Shown here: positions 1-8,819 of the stretch, piece by piece
How the letters are laid out: each line of letters begins with the position of its first letter
How positions within the stretch are numbered: position 1 is the stretch's first letter
Source of the DNA: Leptospira stimsonii
GTDB taxonomy: Bacteria > Spirochaetota > Leptospiria > Leptospirales > Leptospiraceae
Direction of reading: 5' to 3'
Assembly: GCF_003545875.1 (NCBI RefSeq)
Contig: NZ_QHCS01000001.1
Location: 682,001-746,000, forward strand
DNA: 64,000 nucleotides
Made by a program: the position numbers and the translations under genes
The notes under the pieces: generated by a model
Databases searched by the model: none
What the model was told of the DNA's origin: nothing
What the model saw: the letters and a program-made list of their open reading frames with translations, nothing else

Positions 1-6
1 TTTCCT

Positions 7-3000
7 ATGACACAAAAATCCGTTCCTTCCTTTAAAAAAACCGATCTCGCCTCCGGCAAGTTAGCCGAAATTATGGCCGATCGGATGTTGTCAAAACAAT
101 CGTATCGCGATACTTTTTGGAAGGCTTTCGCATCGAAAAAGAAAAAAGCTCCGGCAAATTTTCTGGACCAATTTGAGAAGTTATACGGCTTTCGACCTCC
201 CGAAGAAATTTTAGAATGGGAGAACGTCCGGTTCGCGTACGAACAGATCATGTATAACGTAAACGATATCTGGAATATGATCGATCACGAAGGCGGTCCA
301 CAGATCGACGAAGAATCCGAAGAGGAGGACTTTGATTCCGATTATCGCGCCGTTTCTTTTCAGAAATTCCTTCTAAAAAAATCCCAGAACGTAGACGAAC
401 AAGTGAATTCCATTCTCGGGTCGTATCGAGGTTTGATGTTCCTATTGACCGGAGTCGCCGATTTCGGATCGGACGGAGGAGGTGATAGCTGTTGGGTGAA
501 CCTTCTTCCTCACGCAGAAGGTTCCGGAGAAGTGCATCGATACAATCACGAAGTCGGGGAATTGGAGGGCGAGCCGTTCTTTTCCATCAGTCATTTTATT
601 GCATCCAATTGGTCATCCGAAGAAGAGGACTTTGACGATTACGACGAGGAAGACGAGAACGAAGAGGGCGTTTCGGAAGAAAGAATTGAATCCGTGTTAG
701 GCGACAAAGTTCTCAAACAATACGAGACCGAAGCGCAGAAGAAATACGATAAAAGACCGTTCTATACAAAGTCTTTAGATCTTTTCGAAAGGTCTTCCTG
801 GCTGTTAGGACATTCTTACGGAGATCCGGCCTATGCTTATGCGGAGAAGTTGGCCTCGGCTCCTAAGTTTAAAGATTGGGAAGCTGAAAAGAAATTCTTA
901 GAAAAATCCCATCCGCTCGCCGCCTATTGGATTCTTGCCCATTATTTTATGAAGAACGATAAGGCATGTAGAGAGGCGTGTCTCATCGCGAAAAAGCTTC
1001 CCGGGAAAATTCTTCCCGGAATCGTAAAGTCCGTCTTGTCTTTGTTAGACGAGAAATCGGATTCTATAGGAAAGATAAAAGGAAAGAAGTTAAAGGAACT
1101 CAGAGATGAAACATTCAAAAATTGTGATGTTTCTCAGATTGAACCGGAAAACCGAAAACTTTTGGAGGAAGCAACCGGCCTATCCGGAAAGAAGAAAATC
1201 TCTACAGGAGATTTGAAGAAGAGAATTCAAAAAGGTGAAAATCCCCTTTCTCTGATGGAAGAGTTTCCGGAAGACGTCGAAACTCATGATTTTCTTTTAA
1301 AGGAAATCGGTAAAAAAGAACCTAAGTTTTCAAAATTGGTAGAGCAGTATTTTAAGGAAAGAACGGATTCTTCTTATAATGAATGGCCTTACAAAAAAGA
1401 AGATTTGGATTCGCGTCTTTCACTTCCCGTTTCCGCGGCGTTCAGACAAGGTTTGAATTACGACGTGGAAAATAAAAAAGCGTATGCCGGAATCATAAAG
1501 ACGTTAGGCAAGTTTGACGATCAAAATGCGATGAACGCGTTTCGGGACGCGGTTCGAAAATTAAAACAAGACGATAAACGTTTGGAAGAAGTGATCGCTT
1601 GTTTGTTGGAAAGCGAACACGAGGAAGCGCTTTCTATTTGGACCGAGGCCGCATGGAAATTCTTCGAAACCTTAGACGGAGCTCTGGAGAAAAAGAAAAA
1701 GGTGGAAGACGAAGGTCCGAACTTAAACAACATCTTTACCGTCTTCAGCTATCTGCAACAGGCCTTGAACGAACGGCTGTTAGTCGGCGATGAGGAATCC
1801 GGTAAACTTGCAAAGAAGGTTCTCACATATCGGAGCAATTTAGGAATTTTCGGAATCGCGTTGGGTTACGCTTTCGCGGTTTCCGCGAAACTGGGTTTCA
1901 AAGAAAACTTGGATTACATTCGAACTTATTTGGAGATGGGAATTCAGGTCAAGGGAAGCGGAAGAGATTCCTATCTTCAGTTCAATCAATTAGTGAACCT
2001 TTCGGAAGGTGCGATCGCATGGGCCGTTTTGGATCCGAGAAGTGCGAAGGACGGATTAAGGGATCTTTTTGAGAAGGCAAAAAACCATACAAGCCCAGGT
2101 ATCTCGATCGACTTGCTTGCTTGTTATATTTCAGGACTTCTATTCTTGGAACCGGATCGAGAAGAATGGATCGAGTTCGCGCAAAGGATATTAGGAAATC
2201 GAGGAGAAGAATATCGTGTTTACGGTCCGATCCGTGCGGTTGGAAAGGCAAAGATCCAAGCTCTGAAAAATCATCTCTATTATCATGTTTATGCGGACCC
2301 GAACCCGATGGTGGATTATACGTGGACTTACATCGAACACGCGGCGAGAAACGCCTGGATTCAGATCGAAGGCAAAGAGCTTCCTCCGTTCGACGACGAT
2401 GACGAATACGCGAATCGCCTATCTAAAAATCCGAAAGACTTACCGTCAGCGATTCTCAAACCGGAAAAATACAGCGTTCAACACGTATTTGAGAATATTA
2501 AAGAAAAGAAATATATCAATACGGACGTCGTCAAGATAGGAGGATCTTGGCTGGAAGAATCGCTCCGATATTCCTGCGACGAATTTCGCTATGGAGGAAA
2601 TTACGATCGTTGGGAAGCAATGAAAGCGATTTTTATCCAGGGAGAATCTTCGATTCCGGTTTACGCAAGAATATTAGATCTTCCTTATGCAGGAGCGGAT
2701 TGGAAATTATATTCTCTTCAATTTCTCAGATTTGTGGAAAAGGAAGGAAGCAAATGGTCAAAGATACTCGAAATGAACGAGGATACGATCCTCGGAATAG
2801 TGAATGCAAATCCTCCGGAATGGGCCGCCTGGGGGGATTTATTGTCTGCGAAATTATTTCTTCTGAAAGGAAGGGATTCTTTTGAAGCGATCTTAAAGTT
2901 GGTCAAGAGAAGATTGACTTATACGAACCCGCATAGTTTTACTTCGTCTTCTACCGAGGAGGCACTTGCGTCCAGACTTCCGTCCATTCTTCCTTGGTTT

Positions 3001-3393
3001 GGAAGAGAAGGGGACAACGCTCTGGAAAGCCTTTGGAAAGAGTCCAAAAAAGAATCGGAAACACGTTATATTCTAGACGAGGCCGCAAGAAAGAATCCGG
3101 AGATCGTTTTGAGTGAACTTCCGGAATTGGGAGAAGAGGGAATCGAACTCGAACAGAGAATCAACGGAGGAGATTATGGTCCGAGATTCTGGATTCAATT
3201 GGGTGCCAAGGAAGTAAAATTCGGGATCGAAGAATTTCATCTCCACAGTATTTTGGAGAACTCAAGTGCGGAATCGGCTTTGGATTCTTCTTTGCTCAAA
3301 AAGGATTCTAAAAACGTTTTAGATACGATTTGGAAAATGGCTCAGATCTTGGGTTATAAAGTTTCCAAAAAAAAGGCAAAGAAAAAGCGTTAA
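7..3393 (+). CDS. Large hypothetical protein, 1128 aa
   Basis: I do not recognise a family. The product is predicted to be soluble: there is no signal peptide and no clear membrane segment. It is rich in Lys and Glu, and has acidic low-complexity stretches near residues 100-110 and 203-225 and a very basic C-terminus (KKKAKKKR). Much of the rest reads as amphipathic helices with recurring Leu/Ala/Trp spacing, which could be a degenerate helical-repeat (HEAT/TPR-like) scaffold, but no repeat unit could be fixed by eye. The ATG sits 6 bases from the window edge, so its ribosome binding site is mostly outside. The long uninterrupted frame and ordinary codon use make it a real gene; its function is unknown. 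Confidence 0.9.
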   Translation: MTQKSVPSFKKTDLASGKLAEIMADRMLSKQSYRDTFWKAFASKKKKAPANFLDQFEKLYGFRPPEEILEWENVRFAYEQIMYNVNDIWNMIDHEGGPQIDEESEEEDFDSDYRAVSFQKFLLKKSQNVDEQVNSILGSYRGLMFLLTGVADFGSDGGGDSCWVNLLPHAEGSGEVHRYNHEVGELEGEPFFSISHFIASNWSSEEEDFDDYDEEDENEEGVSEERIESVLGDKVLKQYETEAQKKYDKRPFYTKSLDLFERSSWLLGHSYGDPAYAYAEKLASAPKFKDWEAEKKFLEKSHPLAAYWILAHYFMKNDKACREACLIAKKLPGKILPGIVKSVLSLLDEKSDSIGKIKGKKLKELRDETFKNCDVSQIEPENRKLLEEATGLSGKKKISTGDLKKRIQKGENPLSLMEEFPEDVETHDFLLKEIGKKEPKFSKLVEQYFKERTDSSYNEWPYKKEDLDSRLSLPVSAAFRQGLNYDVENKKAYAGIIKTLGKFDDQNAMNAFRDAVRKLKQDDKRLEEVIACLLESEHEEALSIWTEAAWKFFETLDGALEKKKKVEDEGPNLNNIFTVFSYLQQALNERLLVGDEESGKLAKKVLTYRSNLGIFGIALGYAFAVSAKLGFKENLDYIRTYLEMGIQVKGSGRDSYLQFNQLVNLSEGAIAWAVLDPRSAKDGLRDLFEKAKNHTSPGISIDLLACYISGLLFLEPDREEWIEFAQRILGNRGEEYRVYGPIRAVGKAKIQALKNHLYYHVYADPNPMVDYTWTYIEHAARNAWIQIEGKELPPFDDDDEYANRLSKNPKDLPSAILKPEKYSVQHVFENIKEKKYINTDVVKIGGSWLEESLRYSCDEFRYGGNYDRWEAMKAIFIQGESSIPVYARILDLPYAGADWKLYSLQFLRFVEKEGSKWSKILEMNEDTILGIVNANPPEWAAWGDLLSAKLFLLKGRDSFEAILKLVKRRLTYTNPHSFTSSSTEEALASRLPSILPWFGREGDNALESLWKESKKESETRYILDEAARKNPEIVLSELPELGEEGIELEQRINGGDYGPRFWIQLGAKEVKFGIEEFHLHSILENSSAESALDSSLLKKDSKNVLDTIWKMAQILGYKVSKKKAKKKR

Positions 3394-3708
3394 AGAAGGG
3401 TTAGGCGACTTAGGATTCTTTTGGATCCGGAGTTCCGACTTCGTCCGGGGTCGGGGACGCGGCCGATTTTTCAGAATTTTTTTTGGAAAAGGAAGGAGTT
3501 CCTACTTTTCAGTTGGGTTTCCCGGTGAAATTTCCTGGCCGGCGGTAAACAGAGTTGTTTCTCTCCGAAAAACCACCGGAGTTCCGACCTCAAAGGACTT
3601 CGGTAGAACCCGAAACTTGGAAAATTTCCCTCAAATGTAGGAACTCACACATTTTTCCTTTTCTCTCTCTTTCTAATCTCCTACACTGGTGGAATCCCCG
3701 GAGGTTCC
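3394..3708. other. Intergenic region with short repeats and a GC-rich patch
   Basis: This 315-base gap holds no convincing gene. A 13-base word, CCGGAGTTCCGAC, occurs at 3427-3439 and again at 3576-3588. The related words GGAGTTCCTAC (3495-3505) and TGTAGGAACTCACACA (3636-3651) are partly inverse to each other. Bases 3440-3470 are markedly GC-rich compared with the surroundings. The 3' end carries the GGAGG ribosome binding site of the acyl-CoA dehydrogenase at about 3699-3703. Dispersed short repeats of this sort are plausible in Leptospira intergenic DNA, but genome-wide copy number cannot be seen here. Confidence 0.5.
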
Positions 3709-5421
3709 ATGCTTCAGAACAACTATTTTTCCGACACCCAAGACATCCAGGATCACTTTGAGCACATTCTTCCCTGGACCGAAATCATCCTCGATTACGA
3801 AAACGACTTTTCGGAAACATCGGATGGAGGTCCTACAAATCCGTCGGAGGCGAAAGAATATTATAAGACGGTTCTTCAGACTGTGGGCGATCTTGCCGGC
3901 AATATTCTTTCTCCACACGTTGCCGAATTAGATCGGGAAGGATTGGGATTCAAAGACGGAAAGGTAGAATTCCCGCCCAAGATGTTGGAACTGGTCTCGA
4001 AGGTAGTAGATGCCGGGGTGCAAGCCTACGGATTTTCGAGAAAATACGGCGGCCTCGGAATTCCATGGACTGTGAAATCATTTATTTCCGAAATATTTTA
4101 TAGAGTGGACGCGTCACTCGCCATTGCCATCGGTTGTGTGAATCTTGCCGAAATTCTTGAACGTCACGCCTCCAAAGAAATGAAAGACGAATGGATTCCT
4201 CGATTGGCCGCTGGAGAATTTGTCTGTGCGATGGGACTGACTGAACCCGATCATGGATCCGATCTTCCGAATCTTAGAACCAAAGCCACAAAAGATCAAA
4301 ATGGGAACTGGGTTTTGAACGGAACGAAAAGATTCATCACACATGGATGTGGGTTCGGAGAAATTCCGGCGATACTTCTCACATTGGCTCGATCGGGAGA
4401 AGTAGGCTCCGGTGCGAGAGGACTTTCTTTTTTTCTCGTCCAAAGCACGGATGTGCAGATCGCGGGAATCGAAAACAAACTAGGACTTCATTGTTCACCG
4501 ACCTGCGAAGTGGTTTTTGAGAATTCTCCGGGCCTTCTCGTCGGAGAGGAAGGTTACGGTCTCGTCAAATACACGATGGGAATGTTGAATGGCGCAAGAA
4601 TGGGAATCGCACAACAATCCACCGGGCTTGCAACCGCGGCATATTACGAAGCTCTAAAATACTCCAAGGAAAGAATTCAATTTGGAAAACCCTTGATTGA
4701 AATTCCCGCTGTTAAAAAAATCATCGATCGTTTGGAAAGGGAAACTCTTGCGATGCGTTGTCTTACTCTGGAAGGCTCGAGAGTAATGGATCGATACTAC
4801 TGGCGCGCACTTCGTTTGGAAAAAAAGGGAGCCTCCGAGAAAGAAGCGAAGAACGATACCGTTGTTCGTTATTGGGAAAAGATAGCTAACGTTCTTACCC
4901 CGATTAGTAAGTTTTATTGTTCTGAATCTTGTTTAAAAGTAGTGAGCGACGCATTGCAAGTCCACGGCGGTGCCGGTTATACCGAAGACTACGATATCGC
5001 GAGAATTTATCGAGATGCAAGAATTACTACGATCTACGACGGGACTTCTCAAATCCAAATCAACGCGAGTATTGGAGGAATCACGTCCGGTCTCACCCAC
5101 ACTTTCGGCGAATACCTAACCGAATTAGTCAATCAGTTGGATTCTTCTCTTGCTCATAAACTGTTTCATGGATTCCAAGAACTCGTTACTCTTTATAAGG
5201 ACCTTCCAGGAAGAGAAGACAAGGATACATACGCGGAAGAAATTGTAATGACTTGTTCTCGTCTTCTTGCTGGAATTCTCCTGGAACTTTCCTGCCGGAG
5301 AATTCCTGAGGAAAGAAAACAGGCTCGTCTCAAACACGCTAAAGACTATCATTTAGATACGCTCTCCATCTTAGAAGGAAACCTCGCAAAGTTGAAGGAA
5401 GTGAGCGCGGTCCCCGCTTAG
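3709..5421 (+). CDS. Acyl-CoA dehydrogenase (570 aa)
   Basis: This is a predicted FAD-dependent acyl-CoA dehydrogenase, which forms the trans-2 double bond of an acyl-CoA in fatty acid oxidation. The middle domain has the family signature CAMGLTEPDHGSDLPNL around residue 170. The C-terminal helical domain has ERIQFGKPL, then LQVHGGAGYTEDYDIARIYRDARI followed by TIYDGTSQIQ, the usual FAD-binding and active-site region. At 570 residues it is longer than the classical ~380-residue short/medium-chain enzymes, with about 80 extra N-terminal residues and a C-terminal extension, so substrate length cannot be assigned. The ATG at 3709 is preceded by GGAGG at good spacing. A close paralogue lies at 57593-59353, and the N-termini align (NNYFSD versus SNYFQD). 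Confidence 0.93.
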   Translation: MLQNNYFSDTQDIQDHFEHILPWTEIILDYENDFSETSDGGPTNPSEAKEYYKTVLQTVGDLAGNILSPHVAELDREGLGFKDGKVEFPPKMLELVSKVVDAGVQAYGFSRKYGGLGIPWTVKSFISEIFYRVDASLAIAIGCVNLAEILERHASKEMKDEWIPRLAAGEFVCAMGLTEPDHGSDLPNLRTKATKDQNGNWVLNGTKRFITHGCGFGEIPAILLTLARSGEVGSGARGLSFFLVQSTDVQIAGIENKLGLHCSPTCEVVFENSPGLLVGEEGYGLVKYTMGMLNGARMGIAQQSTGLATAAYYEALKYSKERIQFGKPLIEIPAVKKIIDRLERETLAMRCLTLEGSRVMDRYYWRALRLEKKGASEKEAKNDTVVRYWEKIANVLTPISKFYCSESCLKVVSDALQVHGGAGYTEDYDIARIYRDARITTIYDGTSQIQINASIGGITSGLTHTFGEYLTELVNQLDSSLAHKLFHGFQELVTLYKDLPGREDKDTYAEEIVMTCSRLLAGILLELSCRRIPEERKQARLKHAKDYHLDTLSILEGNLAKLKEVSAVPA

Positions 5422-5492
5422 CCTAAGAAGGATTGCTTCTCGGAATTAAAACAAAGAATTCAAGAAGTAGTCCTGAGTTTCAGAAGAGAAAA

Positions 5493-5529
5493 AAGTCCTT
5501 TCGGTTCCATAATAGGACTGAAAGGACTT
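5493..5529. terminator. Strong hairpin downstream of the acyl-CoA dehydrogenase
   Basis: The arms AAGTCCTTTC (5493-5502) and GAAAGGACTT (5520-5529) pair perfectly over 10 bp, and the inner bases extend the stem with some G-U pairs. The T-run of a Rho-independent terminator lies on the minus strand (AAAAAA just left of the stem on the plus strand), whereas the plus-strand 3' side is only AT-rich. It may end transcription from the upstream dehydrogenase, block antisense transcription, or do both. Confidence 0.45.
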
Positions 5530-5581
5530 GAAATTATTGACAAGAATCCGTTTGAAAGAAAATTGGAAATATTATGAGTCT

Positions 5582-5610
5582 TTGAATCCACTCTCTTTTT
5601 GGAATATTCT
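5582..5610 (+). promoter_or_regulatory. Possible sigma70 promoter for the acetyltransferase
   Basis: TTGAAT at 5582-5587 and TATTCT at 5605-5610 are separated by 17 bases and lie about 70 bases upstream of the preferred start at 5681. Each hexamer matches the consensus at four of six positions, so this is only a candidate. Confidence 0.25.
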
Positions 5611-5680
5611 TTTTCTAGTATATTCAAATTTCACTAAAATCAAAACGACTACGAACCGCTCTATTTTGCGGAGGTTATTT

Positions 5681-6337
5681 ATGACAAAATCAAATCCGAA
5701 TTCTTTCGGACCGGATCCTTCTACGCCGCATCCTTTTCCTCAATTTCCAAGGATCTCATTTCTAAGGAATTTTATCCGTTCAGCTTTGATCGAAGTGGGA
5801 AATTATACCTACTACGACGATCCGAATGGAGGGGAGAATTTCGAGGTCGAGAATGTTCTCTATCACTATGACTTTCGAGGAGATCGACTTATAATCGGTA
5901 ATTTCTGTGCGCTCGCTACAGGCGTAAAATTTATCATGAACGGAGCCAATCATAGGATGAACGCATTTTCCACCTATCCGTTTGCTATTTTTGGAAACGG
6001 ATGGGAAATTGCGATGCCGCAGATACAAGATCTTCCTCACAAAGGTGACACGATTGTAGGGAACGATGTTTGGATCGGAACGAACGCGGTCGTTCTTCCG
6101 GGAGTAAAAATAGGGGACGGTGCGATCATCGGTGCTTACTCTGTTGTTGCGCGTGACGTTCCACCTTATTCGATTATAGCTGGAAATCCGGCGGTCGTCA
6201 TTCGAGAAAGATTTCCAAAGGATATAATCGAAAAACTTCTGAAGTTAAGATGGTGGGATTGGAATCCCGGAAAAATTACGAATTCATTGGAGTTCCTTAC
6301 GACTCTCGATTTCAAAAAATTAGAAGAATTCGCTTAA
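5681..6337 (+). CDS. Vat/CatB-type xenobiotic acetyltransferase (hexapeptide repeat), 218 aa
   Basis: The protein belongs to the left-handed beta-helix acyltransferases that include streptogramin (Vat) and chloramphenicol (CatB) acetyltransferases; they transfer acetyl from acetyl-CoA to a hydroxyl group. Hexapeptide repeats are visible in GDTIVGNDVWIGTNAVVLPG and IGDGAIIGAYSVVARDV. The catalytic histidine should be H91 in GANHRM, and the typical YSIIAGNPA turn precedes the C-terminal helix ending in RWWDW. The frame is open from 5528, but the ATG at 5681 is preferred because GGAGG (5670-5674) precedes it and the product then has the normal Vat length. The real substrate is unknown; antibiotic inactivation is not implied. 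Confidence 0.88.
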   Translation: MTKSNPNSFGPDPSTPHPFPQFPRISFLRNFIRSALIEVGNYTYYDDPNGGENFEVENVLYHYDFRGDRLIIGNFCALATGVKFIMNGANHRMNAFSTYPFAIFGNGWEIAMPQIQDLPHKGDTIVGNDVWIGTNAVVLPGVKIGDGAIIGAYSVVARDVPPYSIIAGNPAVVIRERFPKDIIEKLLKLRWWDWNPGKITNSLEFLTTLDFKKLEEFA

Positions 6338-6364
6338 CAAAAAAAACTTCTCTGAGGGAGAATT

Positions 6365-6835
6365 CTATTCTCCCTTTTTTTGAATGCAGGAAGTATTCTT
6401 TCTGTCGAAAGGATTCGTAACGATTTCGGAATTTGTAATCCATTGTTTTCCGGTTTTTGGACAGTAATAAAGAATCGCTCCGGAACGATCGTGGTAACCG
6501 ATGACCTGTTGCAAAAGAACTACGAGTTCGGAATAGAATCTTTGCTTTGTTTTTGAATCCGTCGTTTTCCTGAGTTCTTTAACGATCGGAAGCGCCTTCT
6601 TAAAAATGTCGGAATCCTTTTCTTTTTCACCGCCTTTTTCCAGAAGAACTTCCAGTGGTTCGGTTCTTACGGCTCCTTCCTTTTCTAAATCGATTTGATC
6701 CGTAAGTTTCGAAAATTCTTCCAATACGAAGCTTGCCTTTCCTTTATGCGAAAACAAGGATCCGAATGAAAAGAAGATCAGCGGTATGATGAAAATTCCA
6801 AAAATTCTAAAGTTGAAAACCATGTTTGAAATCAT
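6365..6835 (-). CDS. Small exported hypothetical protein (156 aa)
   Basis: There is a hydrophobic N-terminal segment (FRIFGIFIIPLIFFSFGSLF) preceded by few charges, consistent with an uncleaved or cleaved signal peptide. The remainder is hydrophilic and ends with a short region containing two cysteines (YYCPKTGKQW and TSCIQKKGE). No known family was recognised. The gene points towards the acetyltransferase and is divergent from the short-chain dehydrogenase. The start could also be the internal ATG at 6823; neither has a good ribosome binding site. Confidence 0.65.
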   Translation of the reverse strand: MISNMVFNFRIFGIFIIPLIFFSFGSLFSHKGKASFVLEEFSKLTDQIDLEKEGAVRTEPLEVLLEKGGEKEKDSDIFKKALPIVKELRKTTDSKTKQRFYSELVVLLQQVIGYHDRSGAILYYCPKTGKQWITNSEIVTNPFDRKNTSCIQKKGE

Positions 6836-7030
6836 AGTCGAGGTAGCGCAAAATCGAAAACCAAAATTAAATATAAAATCCCATTATTCGAATCGAAAAA
6901 TAATTCACTTTTTTTTAAAATTGTCACCACTTGGATTTCGTAATTCCTTCTTGAATGCGTTTATCCCTCAAGTAGAGGATGAATTCGAAATCGACATTCT
7001 TCAATTAAGAATCAAAAAAAGGGAGCGACT

Positions 7031-7825
7031 ATGAAATACGAATTGGTTTTGATCACCGGCGCATCCGGTGGCTTAGGGACCGAATTTTGCAACCAACTTG
7101 CGGCGAGCGGAAGCGATTTGATCCTTACGGATTTATCTTCTAGTTCCCTCAAAAACCTTCAGAGTGATCTTGAAAAAAAATACAAGATCCAAGTTCACAC
7201 GATTCCGGCGGATCTTTCGATTTCGGAAGGGCGTGATAAAATCGTTTCTTACTTATCGAAGAAAAAGTTAAAACCGGATCTATTGATCAACAACGCTGGC
7301 CTTGGTTATATCGGAGATTTTGCGAATGAACCCGAATCCAGCTTCTTAACGACGATTCGAGTCAACGTAGAAGCGTTGACTGCGATGACTCGAAAAATTC
7401 TTCCGATCATGCTCGCGAACGGAAAAGGAAGAATTCTCAACCTCGCCTCAACGGCTTCCTTTCAACCCGTTCCTTATTTTACGATCTATGCCGCGAGTAA
7501 AGTATTCGTTTTATATTTTACGGATGGCCTAAGTTACGAACTCAAAGGAACCGGGGTCAGCATCCATGCAGTTTCTCCGGGGCCGATTCGAACTCCATTT
7601 TTTGGAAAAGCGTTTCCGAAGGGATTTAGATCTCCGGACTTATTCTGGCTCACTCCGACCAAGGTCGTGAAGACCGCTCTCGCCGGAATGGACCGCGGAA
7701 AAACGATCATCGTGGTAGGTTGGGTGAATCATATTCAACAAATACTAACTTCTATTCTTCCAAGGAGAATGGCGGCCTGGATCGGATCGATGGTATTTTC
7801 CATCGGGAAAAAAAGAGAAAATTAG
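7031..7825 (+). CDS. Short-chain dehydrogenase/reductase (SDR), 264 aa
   Basis: This is a classical SDR oxidoreductase with an N-terminal Rossmann fold. The nucleotide-binding motif is TGASGGLG at residues 9-16, the structural NNAG motif is present, and the catalytic Ser (NLASTAS) and YxxxK (YAASK) follow at normal spacing, then SPGPIRT. The C-terminus has a hydrophobic stretch typical of DltE-like SDRs that act on lipid or long-chain substrates. The ATG follows GGGAG at 7021-7025. It converges on the methionine aminopeptidase gene with a 17-base gap. Confidence 0.93.
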   Translation: MKYELVLITGASGGLGTEFCNQLAASGSDLILTDLSSSSLKNLQSDLEKKYKIQVHTIPADLSISEGRDKIVSYLSKKKLKPDLLINNAGLGYIGDFANEPESSFLTTIRVNVEALTAMTRKILPIMLANGKGRILNLASTASFQPVPYFTIYAASKVFVLYFTDGLSYELKGTGVSIHAVSPGPIRTPFFGKAFPKGFRSPDLFWLTPTKVVKTALAGMDRGKTIIVVGWVNHIQQILTSILPRRMAAWIGSMVFSIGKKREN

Positions 7826-7830
7826 AAATT

Positions 7831-7842
7831 TAGAATATTCTA
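7831..7842. other. 12-bp palindrome TAGAATATTCTA in a convergent gap
   Basis: A perfect 12-bp palindrome fills most of the 17-base gap between two convergent genes. The same word occurs at 39951-39962 in another convergent gap. A function as a transcription end or a protein binding site is inference. Confidence 0.4.
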
Positions 7843-8601
7843 TTAAATTCCGTTGCTTGCCGTGAGGAGAATCGGTTCTTCTTCCGTTACGACGATCGTA
7901 TGTTCCTGTTGTGCGACGTAGCTCCCGTCTCTGGTTACGAGTGTCCATCCGTCCGAGGTCTCCATCGCGATTTCGGATTTAGTCGATATGAACGTTTCTA
8001 TCGCGATGACCATTCCCGATTTTAATTTTTGAGAATATTTTTTGTCTTCGTAACAGGGGATATATTTCGGAGCCTCGTGGAGACTTCCTCCGGTTCCATG
8101 TCCCATTAAATTTTTGATCACGGTAAATCCGTATGATTTCGCTTCTTCGTGGATCGCTTTGCCTATATCGCTGATACGATTTCCCGCTCGGGCCACGGAA
8201 AGTCCCTTGTAGAGGGACGTTCTAGAACAATCTACGAGCGAGCTAAGAATCGGATGGCCTCCCTCAAGAATGAAAGAGCTTCCGTTGTCCCCAAAATATC
8301 CTCCGAGTTCAGCGGAAACGTCGATGTTGATCAGATCCCCGTTTTTTAGAATCTTCTTTGAGGAGGGAATTCCGTGAGCGACTTCCCGGTTGACGCTGAT
8401 ACAAGTCGCTCCAGGAAAATTGTAAGTAATCGCCGGCGCGGATCTCGCTCCGTATTTTTTGAGAAGATTCAAACCAAAGTCATCCAGTTCTTTGGTGGAC
8501 ATTCCCGCTTTCGCATATAATTTCATTTCTTTCAAAACGAGTCCTACGATTTTGCCGATCCTTTTCAGACCGATCAGGTCTTTTTCCGTTTCAATGGACA
8601 T
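7843..8601 (-). CDS. map: Type I methionyl aminopeptidase (252 aa)
   Basis: The enzyme removes the N-terminal methionine of new proteins in the cytoplasm with a dinuclear metal centre. All expected metal ligands are visible: D94 and D105 in NIDVSAELGGYFGD, H168 in GHGTGG, E202 in AIETF and E233 in QQEHTIVV. The substrate-proximal histidine is H76 in HGIP. At 252 residues it has normal type Ia length. The start is supported by GGAGAAATCAA just before the ATG on the minus strand. The motifs FGDNG and IETFIS differ slightly from the commonest HGDT and IEPM forms, so it may be one of several Map paralogues in the genome. Confidence 0.95.
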   Translation of the reverse strand: MSIETEKDLIGLKRIGKIVGLVLKEMKLYAKAGMSTKELDDFGLNLLKKYGARSAPAITYNFPGATCISVNREVAHGIPSSKKILKNGDLINIDVSAELGGYFGDNGSSFILEGGHPILSSLVDCSRTSLYKGLSVARAGNRISDIGKAIHEEAKSYGFTVIKNLMGHGTGGSLHEAPKYIPCYEDKKYSQKLKSGMVIAIETFISTKSEIAMETSDGWTLVTRDGSYVAQQEHTIVVTEEEPILLTASNGI

Positions 8602-8819
8602 TTGATTTCTCCAATTCGATTCTTTTTTGTTCCTTTCTGAAAGTCAATGGATTCATGACGTCTTCAACTTCGTAGGACGGAATTATCTCATTTTACCATT
8701 TGAAGTGAATAGTCCTTTTGGATTAATCATGGTTTGGTTTACTCTTTTTTTCTTTTGCGTTTAAGAATCATTCCAATCGTTTCGTCTGTTAATTCTAATT
8801 TATAAAAGAATAGTAGCAA

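Noticed and set aside
5681..6337. Acetyltransferase as an antibiotic resistance gene
   Set aside because: The Vat/CatB fold is shared with many enzymes of unknown substrate; sequence alone does not show drug modification.
6786..7034. 82-residue plus-strand frame between the exported protein and the SDR gene
   Set aside because: It starts inside the opposite-strand gene, has a poor residue mix and no ribosome binding site; the region is better read as a divergent promoter.
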